A stretch of DNA of 64,000 nucleotides from positions 39,654,099-39,718,098 of the forward strand of contig NC_089744.1 in the NCBI RefSeq assembly GCF_040412425.1. Reading direction: 5' to 3'. Below are positions 18,257 to 28,895 of the stretch, piece by piece. The notes beneath the pieces are model-generated. The model was not told the DNA's origin. It worked only from the letters and a program-made list of their open reading frames with translations, and searched no databases. Source of the stretch: Macrobrachium rosenbergii (Eukaryota; Arthropoda; Malacostraca; Decapoda; Palaemonidae). The position numbers and the translations under genes were made by a program. The first letter of the stretch is position 1, and each line of letters starts with the position of its first letter.

Positions 18257-20683
18257 TCCCGACACGATATAGTATACAAACCGTCGGTCCTTTACATTAG
18301 GATTGTTCCAACACAATATACAAACCCTCGGTCCTATACATTAGGATTACTTTCATGCATAGGCTGGAAACGGTTGTTGAACTTCAAACAAGGTGGTTAG
18401 GCAGTTAACTACCATCCAGGAGGTGGGAGCACCGCCTGCCTGGATGTAAACATTCCAATTTGCTTTCGGCTGTCGTGGGATGTGGATGTTGTTCTTTGCT
18501 CTGCCTGACTGCCCTTCAGCTCTTTGGTGGGAAATTTCCTTTTTTTTTGAGAATGAATGTTGATAAACCTTCTAAACCCTCCTATCCCCAGTGTGTGTGT
18601 CCTGGGGTAGGAGGTAAGAAATGTAATACCTTTCGTTCTAGCGTCGACACGGACCCACACACCTTTTGCCCAACTTGCAGGGGATGTGTGTGTTTGCGCT
18701 ACGCTCCTTGTAGCGAGTGTTGTTCCTGGTCTCCCAAGCAATGGAAGAGGTTCGAAGGGAGGTTATGCTACCGTCAGAAGCCGGCCAAGGAATCCTCCGA
18801 GGGTAACACGCCCCCGACGACTCCAGTGGTGGCTAATGTGTCGGGTTTGTTTCTCCCTCCCTACGAACTTCCCCTGCTTGCTCCCTTTCCCCTTCCTCAT
18901 TCGTTTTGTCGGGTGTGGAAGGGCGTGGGGGCCTGGTTGATCAGGACATCCTCTGCGGGGTCTCTTCTCGTGCTGGGGGAAAAATTTTTTCCCCAGAGTG
19001 AGCAGAGACTTCCCAGTTTAACCCGACTGTTTCCTAAGGTTTAGGGGTGGATACGGACCAGGTATCAGACTTATCCTCGGCCTGGTTACACTTGGGTCTA
19101 CCTGGCGTTCCGTCATTGGAGGGCCTGGTGTCTCATCTGTCTGGTGCTCCAGTAACAACTCATTCGGCTACCGCTACCACCACCACGACTGTCACCATGT
19201 CTGCTTTGCGAAGCTGCCTGTGTCGGTGGCTTCACACCTGGATACTCAGGTTTTGGCTGCTCCTGCCTCTCACCATCCTGTGCCGCTGCCTTCTGGGTTC
19301 CTGGCCCTGCTCTCACGACCTGAGCCCTCCTATATGGTGATGTTGTCGGTGCTGTATATGACTTTGCCTACTCCTGTTGCTGACCCTGGCCCGTTTATGA
19401 CTATGGTTCCGGCTCCTCGCTTCCCTGTCTCTCAGCCCGGCTTGACTACTGACATGCCTCCCATGCCTTTGACCCTGGCCCAGCCCGGACTGGCTGCTCG
19501 CGGGCCACCTGTGCCATCATCCCTGGCTGACGCCCCTGCCCCGGTAACTGCTGGCCCGAGCACCGTCTACGCTGCCTGGGTTGCGCCTGCTGCTGTTACC
19601 CCCCCGGTTGCTCCTGACTCTTTGGCTGCTCCTGCATGGTGTGGGGACCTGACTTCAATCCTGAGGAAGATGGCGAAGAAGAAGTCGAAGAAGAGATCGA
19701 GAAAGGTGTTGTCGTCTTTGTCTTCGTCTGCTACCTCTTCTTCCTCTTCTCCTTCTGAGGCTACCCAGCCAAGGAAGAAGAAGAAGGCCTCTCCCCCCCC
19801 CAAGAAGTCTCGCACTGAGACCTCTAAGGGACTGCCTCCTTCCACAGGGAAGGCAGTGGGATCTCTCGCCGGCTCTTTCTGATCCATGGATCAGGGAACC
19901 GCTGCTCTGGCCCCATGGTCAGTCACACTGGGAGCCAAGGGCATGCAGACCACGGTCCGCACTCCCCCTGCTGTGCTGAAGAAACCTGCTTCTGAGGCCA
20001 GCGGGTCCACGTCGGACACTCATGCGCAAGTCGCTCCAAGTACCCCGGTTTCCAAGTAGACCCAGGTACCCCAGTCTGGTACTGGAGAAACCTCTCGCCG
20101 TACAGACCCGGGTGTGGGGCGAGAGAAAGAGTCCGGGCATGCAGGTGCCCCGACTCTTCCTGCTGGTACTTCTTTGAGTGCTGAGCCAGGTCCCCGGGAA
20201 AGTGCTTCGGTCCCTCGGGTCCGAACACCTGGAGAAGCAGAGAAGAGGTCCCCTGCTCAGTCTTCCCGAGAGGCTACGGCCTCGAAGAAGACTGGGGCGC
20301 GTCTAGAGAACAGCGCAAGCTCACGCCAGCCAGCTGCGCGTTCGACTCCTCCCAGTCCCCAGCCACGTCTGTGCAGCCAGCCTGGCTTGGGGGAGGTGAG
20401 CGCGCGGCTCGACTCACCCGAGCCATTCCACTCTCTTTGGGAGACTGCTTTGCCTAGGTGTAAGCAGTCTCCTCGACCCGGGCTGCCGTTACCATCGCGG
20501 GTTGGTGACTGCTCCTGGCCCGCTGCCCCTGTTGGTTCTGCCAGCAAGGCCAGTGGGAGCGCCCGATCCTCCTCGCCTGTCCCCTCTACCTCCTGGGCTC
20601 CTTCCAAGGGGCACGAGTTGGACAGGAAGAACTCTGGCGACTTTTCTCCCCAGAGTTCTACCTCGGGCGTATGTACAGGCAGT
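18257..20683 (+). mobile_element. DIRS family A, copy A1 (5' fragment)
   Basis: It begins with the family A inverted terminal repeat (tCCGACACaATATaCAAACC...GGTCCTTTACATTAGG). The first 46 bp of that terminus are present twice in tandem (18257-18302, then 18303 onward). The terminal repeat continues to about 18465, followed by a gag region. The copy stops at 20683 where a MITE-type sequence begins, so RT, RNase H and recombinase are absent. It is related to A2, A3 and A4 in this window. Confidence 0.85.
18553..19882 (+). pseudogene. DIRS gag-like ORF1 of copy A1, frameshifted
   Basis: The start chosen is the ATG at 18553 (MNVDKPSKPSYPQ), because the same start context occurs at 50579 in A4 and a related one at 21130 in A2. 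The N-terminus is Cys/His-rich (C-x-C-P...C; H-x-x-C-x-x-C-R-G-x-V-C; P-C-x-E-C-C), likely a zinc-binding region. The middle is Pro/Ser/Thr-rich. The C-terminus has a Lys/Arg cluster (KKSKKRSRK), poly-Ser and PPPKKSRTETSKGLPPSTGK. At least two frameshifts (about 19040 and 19220-19340) break it. The product would be a structural nucleic-acid-binding protein of the retrotransposon. Its role is inferred from position before RT in the related copies. Confidence 0.7.
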
Positions 20684-20868
20684 CCCCGGTTTATGACGGT
20701 GGTTCTGTTCTGTTCTTGCGCCGCGTCGTAAACCGAAAATCGTCGTAAACTGGAACAACGGCATATGACGCCAGAAAAATGTATAAAAATTTGAAACAAA
20801 AGTTATGAACGCCTTACTTTTAATCCTTTGGGCATGCTGCATGTTGTTTCTTGATGTTTTACCTACAT
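20684..20868. mobile_element. Truncated MITE, same family as 63227-63587
   Basis: It starts at TA|CAGGCAGTCCCCGGTTTA. It shares the 'TTCTTGCGCCGCGTCGTAAACCGAAAATCGTCGTAA' wording with the reverse complement of the complete MITE at 63227-63587. Only about 185 bp remain; DIRS copy A2 starts immediately after. The missing half is not found on the other side of A2. Confidence 0.7.
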
Positions 20869-21041
20869 TTGTTCCGACACAATATACAAACCCTTGGTCC
20901 TTTACATTAGGGATTACTTTCAGGCGTAGGCTGGAAACGGCCGTTGAACTTCAAACAAGGTGATTAGGCAGTTAACTACTGTCCGGGAGGCGGGAGTACC
21001 GCCTGCCCGGATGTGAACATTCCAATTTGCTTTCGGCCGTC
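20869..21041 (+). repeat. Left inverted terminal repeat of A2
   Basis: It starts GTTCCGACACAATATACAAA and runs to the TTTGCTTTCGGCC region, inverse to 27628-27819. Confidence 0.88.
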
Positions 21042-21129
21042 GTAGCGCTCGGACGTTGTTCTTCGTCGCTCTCTGCCTGACAGTTGTACTTCTTTTTTGG
21101 TGGGAAATTCTTTCTTTGCTTTCATTATC

Positions 21130-22474
21130 ATGGAGAAATCAGCTAAACCCTCCTATCCCCAGCGTGTGTGTCCCGGGGTAGGGGGCTAGAAATGCAATTC
21201 ATTTAGATCTCGAGTCGACGTGGACCCACACGCCCTCTGTACATCTTGCAGGGGACGTGTGTGTTCACGCGACGATCCCTGTAGTGAGTGTTGTTCGGTG
21301 TTGTTCGTGGTCCTCCAAGCAATGGGGCAAGTTCGAAGGGAGGAGATGTTACCGTCGTAAGCCTACCAAGGAGTCGTCCGAGGGAAATACACCCCCGACA
21401 ACTCCATTGGTGGCGAATGTGTCGAGCTCATTTCTCCCTCCCGGCGAACTTCCCCTGCTTGCTCCCTCTCCCTCGGGTGAGGACTCCCCCTCCCCTTCCT
21501 CTTACGTTTCATCATTTGTGGAAGGGTGCGGGGGAGAGTTGGACCGCGACATCCTCTCTGAAGTCTCTTCCCGTTCCGGAGGGGAGTTTTTTCCTCCGGA
21601 GCGAGTAGAGGCTTTGTGTACTGACCCGACTTTTGCTTCAGGTCCCGGACTGGATAGCCAGACACTGATTCCAAGCTCATCCTGGCTATACCTGGGCCTA
21701 CCTAGCTCGTCACTAGAGGGATTGGCTCCCCCCCCTCCAGTCACAACCCACTCGGCAATGACAGTCACCACTACATCCGTCACCATTTCGAGGTTTGCCC
21801 AGATGCTTGGGTGTCGGCGTCACCTGTTGTTCCGCTGCCTCCCGGCTTCATGGCTTCCATTCACGCGTGCTGGCCCTGCCTACATGGTGACGTCATCATA
21901 CCCTTATGTGACTGTCGCTGCCCCAGTTGCTGACCCTGGCCTGTCTTCGAATGCTGTTCCTCGTCTCACTTTCCAGCCCAGCCCTTCGTCTGCTTCCATC
22001 CCCATTCCATCGACCCTGGCGCGGCCCGACTTAAATCTTCACGCGGGAGGGGCGGCGCCTGCATTCCCGGCCCCGCCCACTTTTGTTCCTGGCCGACGCG
22101 CGGCTCTCTCTACCCAGGCAAATGCTGGCTCGAGCTCCGCGGTCGTTGCCCGGGATGTGCCTTCTGCTGCAGCCCCTCCTGCTGTTCCTGAGTCTGCGGC
22201 CTCGCTTTCCTGGCTTGGGGACTTGACGGTGTTCCTGAAGCAGAGGGTGAAGAAGAAGAAGAAGAGGTCTAGGAAGGTGTCATCGTCTTCATTTTCATCT
22301 TCGTCATCATCGTCGTCTTCGTCTGCTGCTTCTTCCGCTTCTCCTTCCGAGGCTTTGCAGCCGAAGAAGAAGTCTGCCTCTCCTCCCCCCCCTAAGAAAT
22401 CTCGCACCGAGACTTCTAAGGGTCTGCCTCCTTCCACAGGGAAGGCAGTGGGATCTCTCGTCGGCTCTTCCTGA
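21130..22474 (+). pseudogene. DIRS gag-like ORF1 (N-terminal two thirds) of A2
   Basis: The homologous start is the ATG at 21130 (MEKSAKPSYPQRVC). A stop follows within 30 codons, after GVGG, and a frame shift is needed before the long open stretch at 21257-22474. As in A1 the N-terminus carries the Cys/His finger (C-x-x-C-R-G-x-V-C, PCSECC). The middle is Pro/Ser-rich. The end has KKKKKRSRK, a poly-Ser run and PPPKKSRTETSKGLPPSTGK. No protease or enzyme motif is seen. Function is inferred from gag position in DIRS elements. Confidence 0.7.
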
Positions 22475-24029
22475 TCCTCGGATCAGGGAACCGCTGCCCC
22501 GGCCTCCGGGCCAGGGGCACCAGGAGCCAAGGGCGTGCAGACCAAGGTCGGCACTCCCCCCGCTGTGCCTAAGAAACTTCCTGCATCTAAGGCCAGCGAG
22601 TCGCGCCGGACACTCGTTCGCGAGTTGCTCAGTACCGGGTCCCCAAGGAGACCGGGTACCCCAGTCTGATACGGGAGAAACTTCTCACTGTACAGACCAG
22701 GGCGTGGGGCGAGAGAAAGAGCCAGGGCATGCAGGTGCTCCGTCTCTTCCTGCTGGCACTCCTTCAGGTGCCAAGTCAGGTTCCCGGGATAGTGCTTCAG
22801 CCCGCTGGGCCGAACGCAAGGAGAGGTAGGGAAGAAGTCCCCTACTCAGTCTTCCCGAGAGGCTCCTGCCTCGAAGAAGACTGGGGGCGCCCAGAGGACA
22901 GCGCGCAGCTCGCGCCAGTCAGCCGTGCGTTCGACTCCTCCCAGTCCCCGGCCACGTCCGCATGGCCAGCCTGGCTTGGGGAGGCGGTGCGCGGCTTCGG
23001 CTCGCGAGCCGCTCCGCTCTCCTCAGGAGATCGCTTCACCTGGGCTGAAGCAGTCTCCTCGACCCGGGGGCTCCTCATCACCACGGGTTGGTGACCGCTC
23101 TCGGCCCACTGCCTCTGCTGGTTCTGCCAGTAAAGCCAGTGGGAGAGCCCGATCTTCCTCGCCTGTCCCCTCCACCCCTTCTGTTTCTTCCAGGGGCCAC
23201 GAGTCGGAGAGGAGGAACTCTGGGGAGTGTTCTCCTTAGAGTTCTACTGCGTGGGGGTACGCACCTGGCTCGGTTCTTGGCTCGACCAGGTCCTACGCCC
23301 GCGTAGTTCAGGAAGATCCACGGGGATATGCCGAGGTTCTCCCTCCTGCAGGGAGAGTAGTTCGGGAGGACCGCACTGGAAGGACTCGAGGGTCCTCTGC
23401 CCCAGGATGCGGACACCCCCGAAATACAGAGGACTTTTGCGGAGGTTATCGCGCTGATTTGTCAGCACAACGACCTCGGGGAAGGGACCACGGCCTCGTC
23501 TATGGATCGTCCGTCGCACCTCGAATCCTTCTGGGGACCCAAGAAGGAACCCAAGGCTTCGGTGGGGCTGCCGTGGTCCACGCTTGCCAAGGGGGTACTC
23601 GACCAGGTGAACAGTCTTGTGTCTGGGCAAGACAGTTCACTTTGTTGGAGCCCATCGGACAAGCTTTTTCCTTCTCCTCTGCCTCGTCAGAAGCGTTTCT
23701 ACGCTCCAGTGGAAGGGGTGTTGCTGACCAAACAGGTTGACCCGGACCTGACTCGTTTGGATCTGGGTCTGTCGTTGCAGCAATTGACTGCAGAGAGCAT
23801 ATCTCTCTCTCAGCAAGAAGCTGCAACCCTGGAAGCCACCGCCATGGCGGCCTTCCAAGTAGTCTCCTGGCTCAATCTGTGGTCATTCACAGTATCGAAG
23901 GTAGCTGCTTCCTCAGGCGCTATTGTACCTGGGGAGGACTCCGCCTTTGGGAGACTGTGCCAGTCTGGGGGTAGGGCTATTTCCTACCTTGCCACCAGAC
24001 TGCAAACCTGTGGGCAAACCTTGTGCTAA
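22475..24029 (+). pseudogene. DIRS gag C-terminal region of A2, broken frames
   Basis: Beyond the stop at 22474, gag-like sequence continues in alternating frames: Pro/Ser/Arg-rich at 22729-23239, then a better conserved block at 23502-24029. That block contains QLTAESISLSQQEAATLEAT and SWLNLWSFTVSKVAA, an amphipathic segment that precedes RT in this family. Whether ORF1 was originally one long gag or two proteins cannot be decided here. Confidence 0.55.
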
Positions 24030-24377
24030 AGCGAAGGGATGCCGTTCTCTCTCGCTTTGCCAGGTCTGTAGGTCCCGAGTCAGCTATCGCCCTTCGGAAT
24101 GGACCGTTGCTGGGTTCCTCCTCTCTCTTCCCTAGAGAGTTGGTGGACGCTGTGGTGGACAAGCGCCGTGCCGATGACAGCGACTGACTTGTTCACCAGG
24201 CAGTGGCCAAGACCTCCGGGTCTTCGCACCCCACTGCGGCCAGGTCTTTGGGCCAGGCTGGCACTTCCTCGGCCCCTAAGAAGTCCCAGTCTTCAAAGGG
24301 GTCCCGAGGAAACACCCAGCCTTCTTCTGCCCCGAGAATGGGGGGTCCATCCCGCCCTTTTCAGCCTACTTTCCACG

Positions 24378-25701
24378 ATGGAAACAGCGCAAACTGTGCT
24401 GGCCTCCATCAGGGAGAACGACTTCATGCTTATGGTGGACTTGAGGGATGCGTATTTCCAGATACCCATCCATCCGTCCTCGTGCAAGTACCTCCTCTTT
24501 GTCCTCGGGGAGCCGGTCTTCCAATTCAGGGCACTTTGCTTCGGGCTCTCAACCGCTCCCCAGGTGTTCACGTGAGTATTCTCTCTCGTGTCAGCTTGGG
24601 CCCACTCGTACGGGATACGTCTACTGAGGTATCTCGACGACTGGCTAGTCCTGGCGAGCTCTCGCTCGCAGTTGCTACAGGACAGGGATAGCTCCTCGAG
24701 TTTTGCTGGGATCTAGGGATCGTGGTAAATCTGGAGAAGTCAGATCTCACTCCCAAGCAGAGGACAAAGTACCTGGGCATGCTGATAGATACGGTGGCAG
24801 CGAAAGTCTTTCCCTTAGACTCTCGTATCAGCAAGTTCAGGCAGGCAGCACAGCTGTTCCTGTCACGGCAGGAGCAACCAGCTCGACAATGGCAAGTCGT
24901 CATCGGTCACCTGTCGTCGTTGGAGAAACTAGTACCTCACGGGCGTCTTCACCTGCGATCTCTCCAGTGGAGACTAAAGGAGTATTGGTTCCAGTCCCAA
25001 GACCCCCAGTCCTTCCTCATTCCTCTTTCTGAGGAGGTGAGAAAGGACCTTCACTGGTGGTTAGACAACAGGAACCTCTTGATAGGAGTATCCCTGCATA
25101 CTCCCCCTCCGGACATGCTTCTGTTCTCGGACGCATCGACCAAGGGATGGGGCGCACACCTGGAGGAGTTGCTGACTTCGGGAGTGTGGCACCGAGACGA
25201 CGAGCACCTTCACATCAACATCCTAGAAAAAAGGTGGCCTTCCTGGCCCTCCAAGAGTTCCGGGATCGAGTGATGGGACACTCTGTGGTACTGATGAGCG
25301 ACAGTACCACGGTAGTGGCATACGTCAACAAGCAGGGGGGAATGGTGTCCCACTAGCTTCATCAGTTGACGATGCAGGTGCACGAGTGGGCCGTGGCTCA
25401 CTTGGTAGAGCTGTCAGCCAGGTACATTCCAGGCAAGAGGAATGTCGTGGCAGACAAGCTCAGCCGCCAGAGCCAGGTGGTAGGGACCGAATGGTCCCTC
25501 CATCAGGAAGTAGTGGAAAGGCTGTTCGACCTGTGGGGGCGCCCAGCCATCGATCTGTTTGCCACCCGGCACAACAGAAAACTCCAGGTCTTCTGTTCTG
25601 TCGTGCCGCACCCATGGGCCGCTGCGGAGGACGCGTTCCAACACCCGTTGGACAATCTTGACGCTTACGCCTTTCCCCCATTCTGCCTGATTCGCGAGTG
25701 A
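24378..25701 (+). pseudogene. Reverse transcriptase and RNase H of DIRS A2
   Basis: RT motifs in order: DLRDAYFQIPIHP (motif A), FRALCFGLSTAP (motif B), YLDDWLVLA (motif C with the catalytic Asp pair, near 24633) and NLEKSDLTPKQRTKYLGM. RNase H follows with LLFSDASTKGWGAHL, HINILE and MSDSTTVVAYVNKQGG, so the three acidic residues are present. The connection VWHR...DLWGRPAIDLFATRHNRK precedes the recombinase. Defects are an in-frame TGA before YLDDW (24572), a one-base shift near 24690, another near 25230, and a stop near 25356. RT begins abruptly at METAQTVLASI, fused to gag-tail sequence; family B has about 100 more residues there. Confidence 0.88.
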
Positions 25702-25954
25702 TCAACCGAGTGATGATCACCCCGAATCTCAGAATGACTCTGGTGGCACCCAAATGGCCCCAGGCCGTTTGGTACCCGGACCTGCTAGCTCTCCTCTCCG
25801 AGGCACCGAGAGAGATCCCCCCCTGGCCCAACCTTCTGCGTCAACCTCATGCAGAGCGGTTCCACCTGGCAGTGCATTCCCTGTGTCTTCACGGCTGGAG
25901 GTTATCCACCACCTCATGTGAGCGAGAGGCTTTTCGTGCCGCGCAGCAACAGAG

Positions 25955-27025
25955 ATGGCAGGATACCTCAGAAGATATTCCGCAGCGGTATACCAGGGAA
26001 AGTGGTGTGTCTTCTGCAGTTGGTGTCGTCAAAGGGGTATCTCTCCGGTCGGAGCTACTGTTCAGCAGGTCGCGGACTTCCTCGTCTTCCTTCGCCGAGA
26101 GAAGCTTGTGTCCGTTTCAGTTGTAAAAGGCTACCGCGCCGCACTCGGCCTAGTCTTACGGCTGAAAGGAGTAGACATCTCCTCCTCTTTCGAGATTTCT
26201 CTACTCATGAGAAGCTTCGAACGGTCTTGCCCACCCAGGGATCTGAGGCCCCCTGCATGGGATGTGACTCTCGTCTTAAGGAGCCTGACTTGTGCACCAT
26301 ACGAGCCTTTACGAGAGTCGTCAGACAGGGATCTGACCCTCAAGACCGTCTTCTTGCTTGCCCTGGCATCGGCGAAGAGAGTTGGTGAACTTCACGGACT
26401 TTCCTTTGATGTTAAACACTCGAGGGGATGGGGATCAGTTACGCCGATTTCATCCCGGATTTCGTAGCGAAGACTCAGAACCGCCGGTCCCTGGCCTTGC
26501 ACGGTTCGAGTCCTTCACGATCCCCTCCCTAGAGGACTTTGTAGGTAATGATCCAGACGAGATGCTACTGTGTCCTGTTAGGGTGCTGCGGCGCTATCTG
26601 AAGAGGACTCGGCACCTCCGGCCTGAGTGTCGACGACTCTTCGTTAGCAGTGGCTCTACCAAGAAAGAAGTGTCCAAGAATACCATCTCTTTCTGGCTTT
26701 GTGAGACGATAAGGAGAGCGTACTCTGCTGCAGGAGAAGGCGACACCGATGCACGCCGTCCGAGCTCACGAGGTCCGCAGCATTGATCCATCCCTCGCAT
26801 TCCGGAAGAATATGTTGGTACCACAGGTGCTGAAGGCGGGTATGTGGTCCCAACAGACTACTTTCACCTCCTTCTACCTCCGGGATGTTGCACACAAGTC
26901 CTTGGACACTTTTTCCTTGGGTCCTGTGTGGCTGCTCAACAAGTTGTGTAGCTTATCCAGCTCCCCTAACGGGACAGGTTGCATCTCGCCTATGTTGTAC
27001 GGTTGTGATTGGGAGAATGAATGTT
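25955..27025 (+). pseudogene. Tyrosine recombinase of DIRS A2
   Basis: The N-terminal SAM-like region (YQGKWCVFCSWCRQRG...QVADFLVFLRRE...VKGYRAALG) is followed by the catalytic domain. That domain has the first Arg in ALASAKRVGELHGLS (about 26380), the H-x-x-R box in RAHEVRSI (about 26767) and the Tyr nucleophile in FYLRDV (about 26872). Frames change near 26400 and 26750, so no single protein is encoded. Known role: a DIRS recombinase integrates a circular double-stranded intermediate instead of a DDE integrase, leaving no target duplication. The same domain is seen in A3, A4, B and C. Confidence 0.87.
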
Positions 27026-27488
27026 GAGTGACTGGCCTCTCTTCTTTCTCCCCATCCTGGCTCTCTTCCCACGGGCAGGGAGCGGACGTGCCGTTACAAG
27101 CTGGACCGGGCGATCGAGGCAGGTAAGCACATAACGGGAGCTCCCGTTCTATTTCCGTTCAGGTTAATAGAAGCAACCCCACTCCTTCCTCTTGCAAGGG
27201 GAGGAAGGAGACCATGACTATGAGAGAAACCCAATGCTTGTATTTGCCTTATTGTCATCCGACGTCAAATTTTTCCTAGCCTACTTTGCATGAACTGATG
27301 TTTCCTCTTTCATGCAAAGGGACCCAGAAGTCTGACAACTGATCCTGCATTTCTTACAACCCAATCTTTTGTCAGAGACGGTTTTTCCCTTTCTCGCTCT
27401 CACGACCAGGAAGGGAAGACAAGGTGGTGAACTCTAGTCAGTTCAGAGAGACTTTTATCAGATTCCTCCCTCCAATCAGTGAGTCTCG

Positions 27489-27588
27489 TAATGTAAAGGA
27501 CCGAGGGTTTGTATATTGTGTCAGAACAACAATTTTTAATAGTAAATTGTATTTTTCCTAACTATACAAACCCAAGGTCCTTTACACT
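27489..27588 (+). repeat. Internal complementary region of A2
   Basis: The left half (TAATGTAAAGGACC...TTTGTATATTGTGTC) is the reverse complement of the element's left outer end. The right half (TTTTTCCTAACTATACAAAC...GGTCCTTTACA) is the reverse complement of its right outer end. This is the DIRS hallmark thought to template joining of the two ends into a circle. Confidence 0.88.
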
Positions 27589-27627
27589 TTATGCCCACCT
27601 CATGCCACCCCTCAATCTGTACTTGGG

Positions 27628-27819
27628 CCGAAAGGCAAATTGGAATGTTTACATCCGGGCAGGCGGTACTCCCGCCTCCCGGACAGTAGTTAACTGCCTA
27701 ACCACCTTGTTTGAAGTTCAACGGCCGATTCCAGCCTACGCCTGAAAGTAATCCCTAATGTAAAGGACCTCAGGTTTGTATAGTTAGTAAAAATACAATT
27801 TACTTTTAAAAATTGTCAT
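27628..27819 (-). repeat. Right inverted terminal repeat of A2
   Basis: Inverse of 20869-21041, ending TTTGTATAGTTAGTAAAAAT...AATTGTCAT. Confidence 0.88.
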
Positions 27820-28800
27820 TTTGTGTCCGCCATCCTGTAGAAGATGTCGGAGTGGAGGTGAAGGAAGCCGCCCTGTGGAAGTAGCCGCCGTCTTCTTCAT
27901 CTTATCTTCGATTTTGTCTTCTGCAGCGTCTTCCCTTCCTCTCCTGAGGTCCAAGGGGGTCCCAAGAATCGGACAGACCTCCGTTGGCCAAAGGAGAGGA
28001 ATGCTGCTTCTTCCCCTTGATGCCCTTGGACGTCTAGGGACTGCCTCCTTCTGAGGAGGCAGTGGGTCTCTCGTTGGCTCTTCCCGACCCTCAGGTTAGG
28101 AAACCGATTCGCATAGCCCTGGGTTTTGTGTTTCGGAAGCCGTGGGCACGCAGACCTCAGTTTGCGATCGTTTCCCAAGTCTTAGAGGTTCCGCCTCTAA
28201 GATGGGGGCTGCTTCAGGGGCTCGTTCGCGAGTCCGCTCCAGTGCTCGAGATTCTGTGGAATATCGAGTATCCCGATCTGGTCTGGAGAGATTTTCCTGG
28301 GCCCAGTTTGGGAGCAGTGCGAGAGAAAGGGCCGAGGCACCCAGGTGTCTTGGCTTCTCTTCCTGCCAGCACCGCAAGCGCTCCCTGAGTGTTTGCCAGT
28401 GCTCGGTCGGGTTCCCAGCCTGGTGTCTCGATCCTGTTGGTTCGAACATCAGCAGAAGCAGGGAAGAGATTCACTTTGGGAGTCCTGCGGGACTTCTAAG
28501 GGACTGACTCTCTTCCGGGAGACAAGTTTCTCTCGTTGGCTCTTTCCGCCCTCGGGCAGGAACCGATTTGCATTCTCCTGTGGGATCTTGCGTTTCGGGG
28601 GCCGCGAGAGCGCGGCCTCTCGAGGCCACACCCTCGTTGCCAGTCTTGGAAGTCTGCATCTAAGACTGGTTATGTGCTTGGCTCTTTCGATCTATTAGGA
28701 AACAAAGCAGCCGCTCCCGATTTTCGGAAGTCTCGTGGGTAGCCCGAATTCTATGAATCACAAGCGCTCTCCTTACAAGAGGCACAGAACGAGAGAAAGT

Positions 28801-28895
28801 GCTGAGACACCCAGGTGTCTGGTTGCCGGGACGCCCGGGTGTCTGGGTGTTGAGACGCCCGGGTGTCTGGGTGCCGAGACTCGGTGTCTCGATAC
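28801..28895 (+). repeat. 24-bp minisatellite in A3
   Basis: About 3.5 copies of GAGACGCCCGGGTGTCTGGG-type units of 24 bp. Each unit contains the palindrome GAC(A/G)CCC(A/G)GGTGTC. The array lies in the gag-like region of A3. Confidence 0.8.

Larger units (their letters stand above)
20869..27819 (+). mobile_element. DIRS family A, copy A2, nearly full length
   Basis: A tyrosine-recombinase retrotransposon of about 6.95 kb. The left inverted terminal repeat (20869-21041) is the inverse of the right one (27628-27819). An internal complementary region (27489-27588) sits just before the right repeat. Order: gag, RT, RNase H, tyrosine recombinase. Frames are broken by several frameshifts and stops, and the N-terminal part of RT is deleted. 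GC content and codon texture differ sharply from the AT-rich flanks. DIRS1-like elements are known to be widespread in decapods. Confidence 0.9.
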
